Assembly (NCBI GenBank): GCA_015494675.1
Contig: WGAW01000061.1
Location: forward strand, 1-7,360
Source: Hydrogenimonas sp.
GTDB taxonomy: Bacteria; Campylobacterota; Campylobacteria; Campylobacterales; Hydrogenimonadaceae
Reading direction: 5' to 3'
Length of the DNA stretch: 7,360 nt
In this document: piece by piece, positions 1 through 6,341 of the stretch
Position numbering within the stretch: the first letter of the stretch is position 1
Layout of the letters: each line of letters opens with the position of its first letter
Made by a program: the position numbers and the translations under genes
The notes under the pieces: generated by a model
Databases searched by the model: none
Seen by the model: only the letters and a program-made list of their open reading frames with translations
What the model was told of the DNA's origin: nothing

Positions 1-353
1 GAAACGGCGACGCGGCGAACAAGATAGGTACATACCTCAAAGCGCTCGCCGCAAACGACAACCGCGTGCCATTCTACATAGCCCTCCCCTCCTCCACTTT
101 CGACTTCGCCGTAAACGACGGCATAAAAGAGATACCCATAGAGGTGAGGAGCGAAGAGGAGGTTACGCACATTAGAAGTGTAGACGAAGAGGGCCGCTAC
201 AAAAAAGTGAGAATAGTTCCCGAAGGATCCGCTGCACTCAACTACGGCTTCGATGTAACGCCTGCGCGTCTGATTACGGGGCTCATAACGGAGAGGGGCG
301 TATGCACTCCTCAGCAAGAGTCGATAGAGTCGATGTTCAAAGATAGGCTATGA
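1..353 (+). CDS. mtnA: S-methyl-5-thioribose-1-phosphate isomerase, 3' part (5' end outside window)
   Basis: MtnA converts 5-methylthioribose-1-phosphate to 5-methylthioribulose-1-phosphate in the cytoplasm, a step in recycling the methylthioadenosine left by SAM-dependent reactions. Only about 116 C-terminal residues are present; the reading frame has codons starting at base 3 and ends with TGA at 351-353. Family hallmarks are visible in order: NGDAANKIGTY, VPFYIALPSSTFD, IPIEVRSEEEVTH, and the terminal FDVTPARLITGLITERGV block typical of MtnA and the related eIF2B-like isomerases. The catalytic Cys and Asp of the family would lie upstream of the window and cannot be checked. A GTG at 66 is in frame but internal, because the conserved sequence continues upstream of it. 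The stop overlaps the start of the next gene as ATGA, so the two are probably translationally coupled. A ribose-1,5-bisphosphate isomerase is a less likely alternative, since the C-terminal block matches MtnA better. Confidence 0.92.
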   Translation, partial: NGDAANKIGTYLKALAANDNRVPFYIALPSSTFDFAVNDGIKEIPIEVRSEEEVTHIRSVDEEGRYKKVRIVPEGSAALNYGFDVTPARLITGLITERGVCTPQQESIESMFKDRL

Positions 354-991
354 CCGACGGTGTAATAAAATATACCCTCGATTTTGTCAAAACCGATCCG
401 CTCGAAGCCGCCTTATGGGAGCCTTTGGAGCCGATCAGAGCGCGCCTTTTCGAGCTTGGACTCATCGGTGTAAAAGATGGCGTAGGCTACGGCAACATCA
501 GCCGTAGAATCGAAGGGGGCGGTTTTGTCATCACCGCGACCCAGACGGGCCACCTGCCGTCACTCGACGAAAATGGCTATTCGCTCGTAAAGAGCTACGA
601 CGAGGCGGAGTTTCGCATAGACTCCGAAGGTCCCGCGAAACCGAGCAGCGAAGCCTTCACCCATGCGGCGGTATACGCTCTAAGCCGGCATATAGAGTGG
701 GTCATACACATACACTCGTTCGCGATCTGGAAGATGATGATGGAGGGTGCGTACCTGAAGACGGCGGATGTAGCCTACGGTACGAAGGAGATGGCAATGG
801 AGGTCGCAAATATCTACAGAGGCACGGACCCGCTTAAAAACCCGCTCTTTGCGATGGCAGGCCACAAGGAGGGGGTGATGATCTTCGGCGAAAGCGCGGA
901 TGAGGCGATGCGGATAACGGAGAAACTTTTCACTGAAGCCAAAAAAGCTTCACAACCGGTGCTACGAACTTCGCGTAACACCTACCGATAA
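350..991 (+). CDS. Class II aldolase/adducin-family protein, probable methylthioribulose-1-phosphate dehydratase or aldolase
   Basis: This 213-residue cytoplasmic enzyme belongs to the zinc-dependent class II aldolase (AraD/FucA/MtnB) superfamily. The glycine-rich phosphate-binding segment GYGNISRR is at residues 47-53, followed by ITATQTG (61-67) and PSSEAFTHAAVY (98-109), which carries the likely catalytic Glu101. The metal-site HIH is at 120-122 and the third His is in FAMAGHKEGVMIFG (His172). All expected metal ligands are present, so it should be active. The start codon overlaps the mtnA stop as ATGA with no strong ribosome site of its own, which implies translation coupled to mtnA. From that context the substrate is probably 5-methylthioribulose-1-phosphate. 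It could be MtnB (dehydratase of methionine salvage) or an Ald2-like aldolase releasing DHAP and methylthioacetaldehyde; both share these motifs, so the choice cannot be made from sequence alone. Its last 10 bp overlap the convergent gene. Confidence 0.85.
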   Translation: MTDGVIKYTLDFVKTDPLEAALWEPLEPIRARLFELGLIGVKDGVGYGNISRRIEGGGFVITATQTGHLPSLDENGYSLVKSYDEAEFRIDSEGPAKPSSEAFTHAAVYALSRHIEWVIHIHSFAIWKMMMEGAYLKTADVAYGTKEMAMEVANIYRGTDPLKNPLFAMAGHKEGVMIFGESADEAMRITEKLFTEAKKASQPVLRTSRNTYR

Positions 992-2334
992 CCGTTACCG
1001 AACTCCATGCTGAAGTTATCGAAGAGAAATTCGACAATGTTTTGATTTGGATAGCTCTCTTTCTGCTTTTGCATCATACGAGAGAAGAGCTCCCCCGCCA
1101 AAGCCCTGAAAGAGAGGCCGCTTCTATTTCTAAGCCTGAAAGAGACTGTGTCGCTCTCTCCTCTTAGAAAACTGTTTATAGAGTGCTCCATCGAGTCGAC
1201 AAATGTTTCAAAGCGGCGATCTGGACACCTCTTTCTGTAGAATGAGGCGACCGCCGATATGTATTCGGCTACCGATTCGGTACTCTTTTTGAAATCGGGA
1301 TCCTTTTTCAGTTCCGCCCTGTATCTTTGCATATTCTGCGAAGAGAGCTTCGTGGATGTAGCAAACTCCAGCAGAGTGGCGTCGGCGTCTCCGGTACCGG
1401 CATCGGCGGCATCATTCAGAAGCGATCTGACGTTTTCGATCCTCATCTTGAGCAGCGTACTGTTTTTTGATCTCTCGGGCTCGTATAACTCCATCCTGCC
1501 GACACATAGCAGAGTATCGGCGTCTAGTGCGGAGTTCTTCAGGTTAAACAGCGCATCTCCTCTGCTTTCGTCACTGAATATTGAGCTCTTTTTAAGAAAA
1601 TAGTCGAGATCCTTTTTCGTCACCATCGGTATCTCCGGAGGGGTCAAACTTCTCAGCCCCTCCCAGACGGCGGCGCTTCTATCGGCATCGAGATCCCGAC
1701 CGGTAACACTTTTGATGTGCATTCCCTTGAGGCTCAGACTCAAGGCCCCCAAAATCCTCTTTGGGAATAGATAGACACCCTCACTCTCTCGGAGGTCGTT
1801 GCGGTAACGCAGTAGAGCTATGGAGATTGAGTTGTTCCACTCTTTGTCATGAAACCCGAGCTCTTTCGCGGCTCCCTCCTTCATACTCTCGAAAAGCAGA
1901 CCGTATACCCTCTTTTTCACGCTTGGGTCATATAGATACATCTTTTCGAGTCTACTTTTCTGAACGGCTCTTTGCATCCCGTTCTCGAAGTGCATCCCCT
2001 CTAGCCTCTTCTTTATCGTTTCGGATATCTCCATGCTTTTGAAGTAGGTATGCGCTACCGCCTCGTCGAGAATGGGTTCTACTCTCTTTCTGTCGAAAAT
2101 GAGTCGCATCTCTCCTATTTCGAGCGATACGGTATCGTTACCCTCTTTAAGATTTTTTGCAATACAGATGTACGTTTCTGCGCTCTGTAGGGTACAGTCG
2201 TACACATCCGAATCGAGTCCGTAGTTCAAATATCCCTCCAGATACTCCGCACCGCTTCTATCCGCCGTCGAAGCATAGAGTGATAGGAGACTTGAAAAGA
2301 GTAGTAGCGCTACTATGAGAATGGTTTTTATCAT
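982..2334 (-). CDS. Exported protein of unknown function (450 aa)
   Basis: I do not recognise this protein. The start is placed at the ATG on 2334-2332 because a GCGGAG ribosome site sits 9 bases upstream and because residues 1-22 then form a classic Sec signal peptide: MIKT, a Leu/Ile/Val/Phe core, and a probable cut after LSLYA. It lacks a lipobox Cys. An in-frame ATG at 2424 would add 30 residues but would bury the signal peptide and come within a few bases of the gltX -10 box. The mature part looks soluble, rich in charged residues and mostly helical, with short beta-like stretches near residues 68-80, 198-208 and 395-412 that resemble each other only loosely. Cysteines are at 47, 57, 277 and 370; the first pair could form a periplasmic disulfide. 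No enzyme motif or membrane anchor was seen after the signal. It is transcribed divergently from gltX and convergently with the aldolase gene, so it is probably its own transcription unit. Confidence 0.8.
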   Translation of the reverse strand: MIKTILIVALLLFSSLLSLYASTADRSGAEYLEGYLNYGLDSDVYDCTLQSAETYICIAKNLKEGNDTVSLEIGEMRLIFDRKRVEPILDEAVAHTYFKSMEISETIKKRLEGMHFENGMQRAVQKSRLEKMYLYDPSVKKRVYGLLFESMKEGAAKELGFHDKEWNNSISIALLRYRNDLRESEGVYLFPKRILGALSLSLKGMHIKSVTGRDLDADRSAAVWEGLRSLTPPEIPMVTKKDLDYFLKKSSIFSDESRGDALFNLKNSALDADTLLCVGRMELYEPERSKNSTLLKMRIENVRSLLNDAADAGTGDADATLLEFATSTKLSSQNMQRYRAELKKDPDFKKSTESVAEYISAVASFYRKRCPDRRFETFVDSMEHSINSFLRGESDTVSFRLRNRSGLSFRALAGELFSRMMQKQKESYPNQNIVEFLFDNFSMEFGNGYR

Positions 2335-2372
2335 CTTATAATTCTCCGCAATTGCAAAATTTTTGATGACAG

Positions 2373-2378
2373 AATATA
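2373..2378 (-). promoter_or_regulatory. Candidate -10 box for the exported unknown protein
   Basis: On the minus strand the hexamer TATATT lies about 38 bases upstream of the ATG at 2334, preceded by an A/T-rich stretch. No convincing -35 element is visible, which is normal for sigma-70 promoters in Campylobacterota. The match to TATAAT is imperfect, so this is only the best candidate in the gap. Confidence 0.35.
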
Positions 2379-2423
2379 TCAGTTTCAATGAAAGAAAGCT
2401 GAGGCTGTCGAAACGGTAGCGCA

Positions 2424-2437
2424 TATTTTGGTATAAT
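2424..2437 (+). promoter_or_regulatory. Promoter of the gltX-yggT-slt operon
   Basis: The sequence ATTTTGG is followed directly by a perfect TATAAT at 2432-2437. A T-run before an extended -10, with no -35 box, is the usual sigma-70 promoter form in Campylobacterota. Transcription would begin near 2443-2445, giving a leader of about 36 bases that contains the AAGGGG ribosome site of gltX at 2470-2475. Confidence 0.75.
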
Positions 2438-2479
2438 CCAAAGCAAAAATAGAGTCTTATTCGGCTTAAAAGGGGTTAT

Positions 2480-3778
2480 ATGCTGCGTTTCGCACCAAGT
2501 CCGACGGGAGATATGCATATAGGCAATCTTCGGGTCGCCATCTTCAACTATATAGTCGCGAAGCAGCGCAACGAGCGATTCATCGTCAGAATAGAAGATA
2601 CCGACAAAGAGCGCAACATAGAGGGAAAAGATAGAGAGATTCTCGAGATTCTCAACCTTTTCGGGCTCGCCTATGACGAAGTCTACTATCAGAGCCGCAA
2701 CCTGACCATCCACCAGCATATGGCGATAAAGATGCTCGAAGAGCGAAAAGCGTTCGCATGCTTCTGTTCCGCTGAAGAGCTGGAGGCCGAGAGAGAGGCG
2801 GCAAAAGAGTCCAAAAGGGCCTATCGCTACAGCGGAAAGTGCGAACTACTGAGTGACGAAGAGGTTTTAACCAACGAGAAACCGTTCACGATACGGCTGA
2901 AAAAACCGGTAAGTGCGATAGAGTTCGACGATATTATAAAAGGGAGGCTCTCTTTCGCTCCGGACGATATAGACAGCTTCGTAATAATGCGCGCCGACAA
3001 GACCCCCACATACAACTTCGCCTGTGCGATCGACGACATGATCCACGACATAAGCCTCGTTATCCGCGGTGAAGACCATGTAAGCAACACCCCCAAACAG
3101 ATTCATATACGAAACCTTCTCGGATACGACAAAAATATAGAATACGCACACCTTCCCGTCATTCTGAATGAAGAGGGGAAAAAGATGTCCAAACGTGACT
3201 CCGCTTCGAGCGTCCGCTGGCTCTTCGAAGAGGGTTTCATCCCCGAAGCTATCGCCAACTACCTGATACTGCTCGGTAACAGGACACCCAAAGAGATCTT
3301 CACTCTCGAAGAGGCGGTAGAGTGGTTTCGGCTCGATAACGTCTCCAAAGCCGCTGCGAAATTCGACCTCGACAAGCTCAGGTTCATAAACAGGGAACAT
3401 ATGAAGTTGATGGATTCGAAAGATCTCTCCAGGGCTTTCGGCTTCGCCGATGCGGCTATAGGTGAACTGGCGAAATGCTACCTCGAAGAGGGGAGCACAA
3501 TAAAAGAGATAAAACCGAAAATAGAGGCGATATTTTCGGCCAAAAGCTTCGACAACGAGTGGGGTGAGCAGATGAAGATTCTGCAAGAGGCGATAAAAAG
3601 AGCTCCCGGTTTCGACTCTTTCGACGAATTCAAAAAATATCTGATGCAACAGACAGGGCTGAAGGGAAAAAGCTTTTTCAAACCTCTGCGGCTGCTTCTT
3701 ACCGGAACGGACCACGGGCCTGAACTTTCACACCTCTACCCATACCTGAAATCCTACCTACTGGAGATAGTAAAATGA
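2480..3778 (+). CDS. gltX: Glutamyl-tRNA synthetase 2 (GluRS2, probable Glu-tRNA-Gln synthetase)
   Basis: This class I aminoacyl-tRNA synthetase of 432 residues activates glutamate and charges tRNA. The ATP-site motif HIGN is at 13-16 after FAPSPTG, RIEDTD at 37-42, RGEDH at 196-200 and KMSKR at 235-239, so the catalytic core is complete. A zinc-type insertion is suggested by Cys94, Cys96 and Cys121, with the spacing I recall for E. coli GluRS, although the fourth ligand position is Leu123 instead of His. The opening [25 protein letters not shown] region and the ending [22 protein letters not shown] closely resemble, from memory, H. pylori GluRS2 (HP0643). In Campylobacterota lacking GlnRS, GluRS2 makes Glu-tRNA-Gln, which GatCAB amidates. 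The tRNA specificity here is inferred from that resemblance. The start has a clear AAGGGG ribosome site and a strong promoter. The TGA stop overlaps the next ATG. Confidence 0.93.
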   Translation: MLRFAPSPTGDMHIGNLRVAIFNYIVAKQRNERFIVRIEDTDKERNIEGKDREILEILNLFGLAYDEVYYQSRNLTIHQHMAIKMLEERKAFACFCSAEELEAEREAAKESKRAYRYSGKCELLSDEEVLTNEKPFTIRLKKPVSAIEFDDIIKGRLSFAPDDIDSFVIMRADKTPTYNFACAIDDMIHDISLVIRGEDHVSNTPKQIHIRNLLGYDKNIEYAHLPVILNEEGKKMSKRDSASSVRWLFEEGFIPEAIANYLILLGNRTPKEIFTLEEAVEWFRLDNVSKAAAKFDLDKLRFINREHMKLMDSKDLSRAFGFADAAIGELAKCYLEEGSTIKEIKPKIEAIFSAKSFDNEWGEQMKILQEAIKRAPGFDSFDEFKKYLMQQTGLKGKSFFKPLRLLLTGTDHGPELSHLYPYLKSYLLEIVK

Positions 3779-4068
3779 TACTCTCAACTTTCGTACAGGC
3801 ACTGGCACAGATTCTGCATATGATAATAAGCATCTATATCTGGGTCGTAATCATAGCGGCTCTCGTGAGCTGGGTACGCCCCGACCCCTATAATCCGATA
3901 GTCCAGACACTCTACCGCCTGACCGAGCCTGTTTACGCCTGGATAAGACGCTACATACCCACCGTTGTCGGCGGTATCGACCTCGCTCCGCTCATAGTCA
4001 TTATAGGTCTGCAGTTTATCGATCTCTTTTTGGTCAAACTGCTCTTTGAGCTCGCCGCTTCTTTATGA
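3775..4068 (+). CDS. yggT: YggT-family integral membrane protein
   Basis: This small inner-membrane protein of 97 residues has two predicted membrane helices, about residues 10-33 and 68-92. The family signature lies between them: [11 protein letters not shown] (31-41), [14 protein letters not shown] (49-62) and GGIDLAPL (66-73). YggT proteins have no settled biochemical role; they have been linked to osmotic tolerance and to cell-division or envelope functions in other bacteria. The family's usual length is near 100 residues for the single-domain form, so this is full length. It starts inside the gltX stop (ATGA) and ends inside the slt start (ATGA), so all three genes should be translated from one message. 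Placement between gltX2 and slt appears conserved in Campylobacterota, but gives no direct clue to function beyond a possible envelope role shared with slt. Confidence 0.92.
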   Translation: MILSTFVQALAQILHMIISIYIWVVIIAALVSWVRPDPYNPIVQTLYRLTEPVYAWIRRYIPTVVGGIDLAPLIVIIGLQFIDLFLVKLLFELAASL

Positions 4069-5678
4069 TGAGATTTACGGCTCTGCTGCTGTTTGCGGCT
4101 CTGCTGCTTCCGGCGGTGACACTGAAAGAGATCGAGAAGATGCCGAGAAGTTACGCCAAAGACTTCTACATATGGCGTTTTCTCGATAATAACATCACGG
4201 CCGAAGAGGCCGAAAGGGCCTTCTACCAGGTAAAATCGGTAAACTGGAAAATAATCGGGAGATTTGCAAAAAAAACGGACCAACCCGGTTTTAAAGAGGC
4301 GTATGAGTGTTACAGACTTAAACCAGAACAGCTTCCGGCAAAAACGGCTGAGTGCAGCGTAATAGCGTTGACACCCTACAAATTCACAAAAATCCCGAAA
4401 CTTCGCAGGTATAAGCTTTTGAAGCAGATTTCAGGCTTCCCTCAAGAGCTATACTGGGCGAACGTGATGGCTTCGGACGAGCCCTTTTACGAACTTGTGA
4501 AGAGCGGCGATGAGACCTTTTTCAAGGTTTTCAACAACTGCGGATCGAGCTGGAGGGAGAGATACCTGAACCACCCGCTACCGCCGCGGTTGATAAAGAG
4601 GCTCGCCGTGAAAAGAGAGTTTGCACAGACAATCAAACTGATAGTAACCGACAAAAAGCTCGACCGTCTCCAGAGCTCACTACTGGGCATCGATGCGAAA
4701 GATCTTTCTCATCAAAGCACATTTTTTCTCGCCATGAACGCTTTGAGACACGGCAGGGAAACGGTCGCCGCACACTATCTTTCGCTCGCATACAAAAAGG
4801 CCTATTACCGTTTCGATAGAGACAAGGTCCTCTTCTGGCTCGCCAAACTTCACCCCAAAAAAGATTATCTAAAGAGACTCTCTGATAGTTTCGACCTAAA
4901 TATCTACTCTCTATATGCCGCCGAAAAGTTCAAAAAGCGGCCTCCCCGTATCGCGGTACCCGAATTTTCCACACAGGATGCGGACTTCAACATCTCCGAC
5001 CCGTTCGCATGGCTGAGAGTTTTGAGAGAGATAGAGCGCAAGAAGAGGGATGAGCTGATAGATTACGCAAAAAGGTTCGCGACGTCTGATACTCTAGGCC
5101 ACTACTGCTTCATAATGGAGCGTGCCTCCAAATACCGCACGCACTATTTTCCGCTCCCATACAAAAGCGCCTACAAAAATTTGAGCCTCGATGAGAAGGC
5201 GATGCTTCTCGCACTAGCTAGGCAGGAGAGCCGTTTTATTCCATCGTCAATATCACCCTCTTATGCACTCGGGATGATGCAGATAATGCCCTTTTTGGCC
5301 AAAGCGCTCGCAAAGGAGAAAAAAGAGCCGTTGGATCTCGACTCGATGTTCGATCCGGACAAAAACATCGAGTACGCTTTGAAGCACCTGGATTACCTTC
5401 GGCGATACCTGATGCACCCTCTCTTCATAGCCTATGCCTACAACGGAGGAATCGGCTTCACGAAACGGGCGCTGACACAAAGGGGGCTTTTTCGCAAAGG
5501 AAAATACGAGCCGTGGCTCAGTATGGAGCTGATTCACTACGACGAGAGCCGCAGATACGGGAAAAAGGTTCTCGCGAACTATCTCGTCTACAAAAAGATA
5601 CTGGGCGATCCTACCTCCGTGGCGTCGGTCGTTGAAACGTTAACACAACCGGAGCGTACGGATCGATTCCGAAAGTAA
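4065..5678 (+). CDS. slt: Soluble lytic murein transglycosylase (Slt family, GH23)
   Basis: This periplasmic enzyme of 537 residues cleaves the MurNAc-GlcNAc bond of peptidoglycan to leave 1,6-anhydro ends. An N-terminal signal peptide (about residues 1-18, Leu/Ala-rich) precedes a long helical region corresponding to the superhelical U and L domains of Slt70. The C-terminal GH23 domain shows LLALARQESRF (381-391) with catalytic Glu388, ALGMMQIMP (401-409), AYAYNGG (456-462) and RYGKKVLANYLVY (497-509), so the active site is intact. It is about 100 residues shorter than E. coli Slt70, which I recall as normal for Campylobacterota. The start overlaps the yggT stop; ATG codons at 4065 and 4068 are both possible, and no good ribosome site precedes either, suggesting coupling. 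The last 68 bp overlap the convergent lipoprotein gene. The core of the signal peptide contains a short DNA duplication. Confidence 0.95.
   Translation: MMRFTALLLFAALLLPAVTLKEIEKMPRSYAKDFYIWRFLDNNITAEEAERAFYQVKSVNWKIIGRFAKKTDQPGFKEAYECYRLKPEQLPAKTAECSVIALTPYKFTKIPKLRRYKLLKQISGFPQELYWANVMASDEPFYELVKSGDETFFKVFNNCGSSWRERYLNHPLPPRLIKRLAVKREFAQTIKLIVTDKKLDRLQSSLLGIDAKDLSHQSTFFLAMNALRHGRETVAAHYLSLAYKKAYYRFDRDKVLFWLAKLHPKKDYLKRLSDSFDLNIYSLYAAEKFKKRPPRIAVPEFSTQDADFNISDPFAWLRVLREIERKKRDELIDYAKRFATSDTLGHYCFIMERASKYRTHYFPLPYKSAYKNLSLDEKAMLLALARQESRFIPSSISPSYALGMMQIMPFLAKALAKEKKEPLDLDSMFDPDKNIEYALKHLDYLRRYLMHPLFIAYAYNGGIGFTKRALTQRGLFRKGKYEPWLSMELIHYDESRRYGKKVLANYLVYKKILGDPTSVASVVETLTQPERTDRFRK
4078..4108 (+). 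repeat. 13-bp direct repeat in the slt signal peptide
   Basis: CGGCTCTGCTGCT occurs at 4078-4090 and again at 4096-4108, an in-frame period of 18 bases. It encodes the repeated Ala-Leu-Leu-Leu hydrophobic core of the Slt signal peptide. Slippage between the copies would add or remove six residues without a frameshift. It may equally reflect restricted codon choice for a Leu/Ala-rich segment. Confidence 0.75.
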
Positions 5679-6114
5679 GTTTGAAACTCTTCGCCTTTGA
5701 AGGGGGAAATACGGCAATGTAGTACCGACCCCACCGGTTGACGCTGGGCATTAGGGTATAGAGTTCGTTATCCCTTTTAACAGGCTCAACGCTTACCGGC
5801 TCCATGCCGTTGAGCTTCAGATGGAAAAAATCGGGAAACTTCTCGTCCGGCACTTTCCTTTCGGTGATCGCGCCGACAAAAAGATATACACCTTTGTCGT
5901 AACTGTACCTGGCGGGGAACACTTCATTCAAAAGGGTGGCGCTTATCGAAGCTTTCGTCTCCAGCGATCTGACCACCTGCGCTTCACGTGTGTTAACGAG
6001 CGCCTTTTCGTAAATGGTGTCGGGCTGTAAAATTCCCTCTTTGCAAGATTTTGAGCTGCACCCCCCCAACAGTACGGCCATCCCTACGGCGGCAAAAAAT
6101 AGAAACCTTTTCAC
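5611..6114 (-). CDS. Small lipoprotein of unknown function (167 aa)
   Basis: The first 19 residues form a lipoprotein signal: MKRFLFF, a hydrophobic stretch, then LLGGC with Cys19 as the lipidated residue, followed by SSKS. With no Asp after the Cys, an outer-membrane destination is plausible. The start is GTG at 6114-6112, supported by an AAGAGG ribosome site 8 bases upstream and by the lipobox. The mature domain (about 148 residues) has alternating beta-like segments such as GVYLFVGAIT (75-84), GRYYIAVF (129-136) and FKLTFGIDPYAPVVLTFQR (144-162), which suggests a compact beta-rich fold. I recall a lipoprotein at this same position between slt and mobB in C. jejuni (Cj0842), so it is likely conserved in the group, but no function is known to me. 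It is divergent from mobB and its 3' end lies within slt. Confidence 0.88.
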   Translation of the reverse strand: MKRFLFFAAVGMAVLLGGCSSKSCKEGILQPDTIYEKALVNTREAQVVRSLETKASISATLLNEVFPARYSYDKGVYLFVGAITERKVPDEKFPDFFHLKLNGMEPVSVEPVKRDNELYTLMPSVNRWGRYYIAVFPPSKAKSFKLTFGIDPYAPVVLTFQRPTPRR

Positions 6115-6138
6115 GTTTTCGACCTCTTTTCATATCGA

Positions 6139-6157
6139 TCTTTCGGCAACCGAAAGA
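6139..6157 (-). other. Stem-loop in the lipoprotein leader
   Basis: A perfect 8-bp inverted repeat (TCTTTCGG at 6139-6146 and CCGAAAGA at 6150-6157) encloses a 3-base loop. On the minus strand it lies downstream of the candidate -10 box and ends 24 bases before the GTG start, so it should be in the mRNA leader. Neither side carries a T-run, so it is not a standard terminator. The CUCUUU at its 5' side could alternatively pair with AAAGAG of the ribosome site. Confidence 0.55.
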
Positions 6158-6174
6158 GCCTCTTGTTCTGAAGG

Positions 6175-6190
6175 ATTCTAACACAAAACA
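6175..6190 (-). promoter_or_regulatory. Candidate promoter of the lipoprotein gene
   Basis: On the minus strand TAGAAT (6180-6175) is preceded by TGTTTTGTGT, a T-rich run resembling the other promoters of this window. Transcription would start near 6168, giving a leader of about 53 bases that includes the stem-loop. There is no evident -35 box. Confidence 0.5.
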
Positions 6191-6294
6191 TTTTAATTGT
6201 CGCGCAAACTACGGACAGAGCCGTAATTGACCCATGTACTACGCTGCACTTTCTTCCCAAAGAGTGAGAATCGATCGGGATATCGAGGTTTAAA

Positions 6295-6311
6295 ACTTTT
6301 TTGGCTATAAT
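6295..6311 (+). promoter_or_regulatory. Promoter of mobB-fbp
   Basis: A run of six T residues followed by GGC leads directly into a perfect TATAAT at 6306-6311. This is the T-tract plus extended -10 form expected in Campylobacterota. The start point would be near 6318, about 24 bases before the TTG start of mobB. Confidence 0.75.
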
Positions 6312-6341
6312 CACAACCGATTTCATTACGAAGGTTAACCA

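Noticed and set aside
955..1010. Possible bidirectional terminator where the aldolase gene and the exported-protein gene meet
   Set aside because: The region has repeated ACCG-type words but no stable stem followed by a T-run on either strand.
2335..2424. Longer N-terminus for the exported unknown protein, starting at the ATG on 2424
   Set aside because: The extra 30 residues precede a clean signal peptide that has its own ribosome site, and this start would lie a few bases from the gltX -10 box.
2867..3715. Long open frame on the minus strand opposite gltX (282 codons)
   Set aside because: It lies wholly within a gene with complete synthetase motifs, its translation resembles no protein family, and it has no plausible promoter. 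It is a by-product of gltX codon use.
5784..5815. 8-bp inverted repeat (GCTCAACG / CGTTGAGC) within the lipoprotein gene
   Set aside because: It has a 16-base loop, no following T-run, and lies in the middle of a coding sequence, so a terminator or operator role is not supported.
6234..6293. Small open frame of 19 codons in the divergent gap
   Set aside because: It has no ribosome site, and nothing in its short translation suggests a real peptide.
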